Below, piece by piece: positions 16,014 through 16,913 of a DNA stretch of 16,913 nt. The translations under genes were made by a program, and so were the position numbers. The number at the start of each line of letters is the position of its first letter. Position 1 is the first letter of the stretch. Below the pieces are notes generated by a model that did not search any database, was not told the DNA's origin, and saw nothing but the letters and a program-made list of their open reading frames with translations. Source of the DNA: Rhizobacter sp. (lineage in GTDB: Bacteria; Pseudomonadota; Gammaproteobacteria; Burkholderiales; Burkholderiaceae_C); NCBI GenBank assembly GCA_025359585.1, contig JANYFX010000135.1, positions 1 through 16,913 of the forward strand, written 5' to 3'.

Positions 16014-16054
16014 GGGGAGTGACTGCTCGCGTCCTGTGTCAATAAAAATGGACT

Positions 16055-16913
16055 CTACACCACCGCTCCGGAATTCGGATCGTCGGGGTCGGTTTCCTTG
16101 GTCGCGGTGGCCTTGATCAGGTCTTCACGCTTCACGCCGAGCCACATCGCGATGGCCGCAGCAACGAACACCGACGAGTAGATGCCGAACAGGATACCGA
16201 TGGTCAGCGCGATCGCGAAGTTGTGCAGCGTGGGCCCGCCGAAGATCAGCATCGACAGCACCATCATCTGGGTGCTGCCGTGGGTGATGATCGTGCGGCT
16301 GATCGTGCTGGTGATCGCGTGGTCGATCACCTCGTGCGTGTTCATCTTGCGAAAGCGCCTGAAGGCCTCGCGGATCCGGTCGAAGATCACGACCGACTCG
16401 TTGACCGAATAACCCAGCACCGCCAGCACCGCCGCGAGCACCGTGAGGTTGAACTCCCATCCGAAGAACGCGAAGAAGCCGAGGATGATGATCACGTCGT
16501 GCAGGTTGGCCACGATCGCCGCCACCGCGAACTTCCATTCGAAGCGGATCGCAAGGTAGATCATGATGCCGGCAACGACGAAGGCGAGCGCCTTGGCACC
16601 ATCGATCGCCAGCTCACGCCCGACCTGCGGCCCCACGTATTCGTTGCGCTGCAAGGTGACCGGCTCGACCGCGCCGGCCTTGCACACCGGCCGGCTCACC
16701 ACCTCGCCCTTGTCTGTCGTCACCTGCTGGGTCGAGACCGTGCCGCTTTCGACCTTGCACAGCGCACCGAACACCTGAGCCACGAGATCGACCTGCTTCA
16801 CATCGGCGCGGGCCGGCAGGCGGATCAGTACATCACGCGAACTGCCGAAGTTCTGCGCCTGCACGTCGCCCACGTTGAGCGCCTCGACCGTGGTGCGCAC
16901 CTTGGCCACATCA
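16055..16913 (-). CDS. secF: Protein translocase subunit SecF (partial, N-terminus off window)
   Basis: This is SecF of the SecDF-YajC complex, which uses the proton gradient to assist late steps of Sec protein export across the inner membrane. About 285 C-terminal residues are visible; the first 40-50 residues, with the first membrane helix, lie beyond the window edge. The frame is open up to 16912. Hallmarks are the periplasmic P1 domain, then AIRFEWKFAVAAIVANLHDV, LAVLGYSVNESVVIFDRIRE and the TSTISRTIITHGST segment, with five membrane helices left. The conserved Asp in the LHDV segment and the YSVNESVVIFDRIRE loop are intact. The stop is TAG at 16055-16057. secD and yajC would be expected upstream, outside the window. 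Confidence 0.97.
   Translation of the reverse strand, partial: DVAKVRTTVEALNVGDVQAQNFGSSRDVLIRLPARADVKQVDLVAQVFGALCKVESGTVSTQQVTTDKGEVVSRPVCKAGAVEPVTLQRNEYVGPQVGRELAIDGAKALAFVVAGIMIYLAIRFEWKFAVAAIVANLHDVIIILGFFAFFGWEFNLTVLAAVLAVLGYSVNESVVIFDRIREAFRRFRKMNTHEVIDHAITSTISRTIITHGSTQMMVLSMLIFGGPTLHNFAIALTIGILFGIYSSVFVAAAIAMWLGVKREDLIKATATKETDPDDPNSGAVV

Noticed and set aside
13917..16022. 701-codon open frame on the plus strand opposite DUF1631
   Set aside because: Same antisense shadow effect; the composition is unlike a real protein and the opposite frame is a known family.
16037..16042. Perfect -35 sequence TTGACA (minus strand) upstream of the DUF1631 gene
   Set aside because: No -10-like hexamer follows at 16-18 bp; that distance runs into CTCCCC and the start codon.

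Overview
This window is GC-rich, densely packed chromosomal DNA. It most resembles a Burkholderiales betaproteobacterium, perhaps of the Rhizobacter/Roseateles/Leptothrix kind. The evidence is the codon usage and a housekeeping block of def-fmt-htpX divergent from lysM-dprA-smg, with secF nearby. Genus was not determined. I saw no tRNA, rRNA, CRISPR array, insertion sequence or phage gene, and no gap above 300 bp without a gene.

Left part (1-8119, all minus strand): a carbohydrate-utilisation operon, read from right to left. It holds a GH1 beta-glucosidase, a LacI/GalR-type repressor, an Oar-like TonB-dependent receptor, a lipoprotein of the 'glucoamylase family' (PF10091; the characterised CAZy family with this fold is GH144, endo-beta-1,2-glucanase) and a sugar ABC transporter binding lipoprotein cut off by the window edge. 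The logic is outer-membrane uptake of an oligo- or polysaccharide, cleavage in the periplasm, capture by the ABC system, cytosolic hydrolysis by GH1, and control by the LacI protein. A GalR-type operator-like palindrome lies just upstream of the first gene. My leading hypothesis is a beta-1,2-glucan (or related beta-glucan) utilisation locus. The substrate is inferred, not shown.

Middle (8202-10648, minus strand): def, fmt and htpX, ending at a clear intrinsic terminator. A heat-shock (sigma-32-like) promoter can be read across the fmt stop codon, 33 bp upstream of htpX. A 250-bp divergent region separates def from lysM.

Right part: lysM-dprA-smg on the plus strand converges on a DUF1631 gene on the minus strand. 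The two stop codons lie inside one hairpin. DUF1631 follows secF, whose N-terminus runs off the window. The most interesting content is the catabolic operon and the regulatory sites around it. The rest is ordinary housekeeping sequence.
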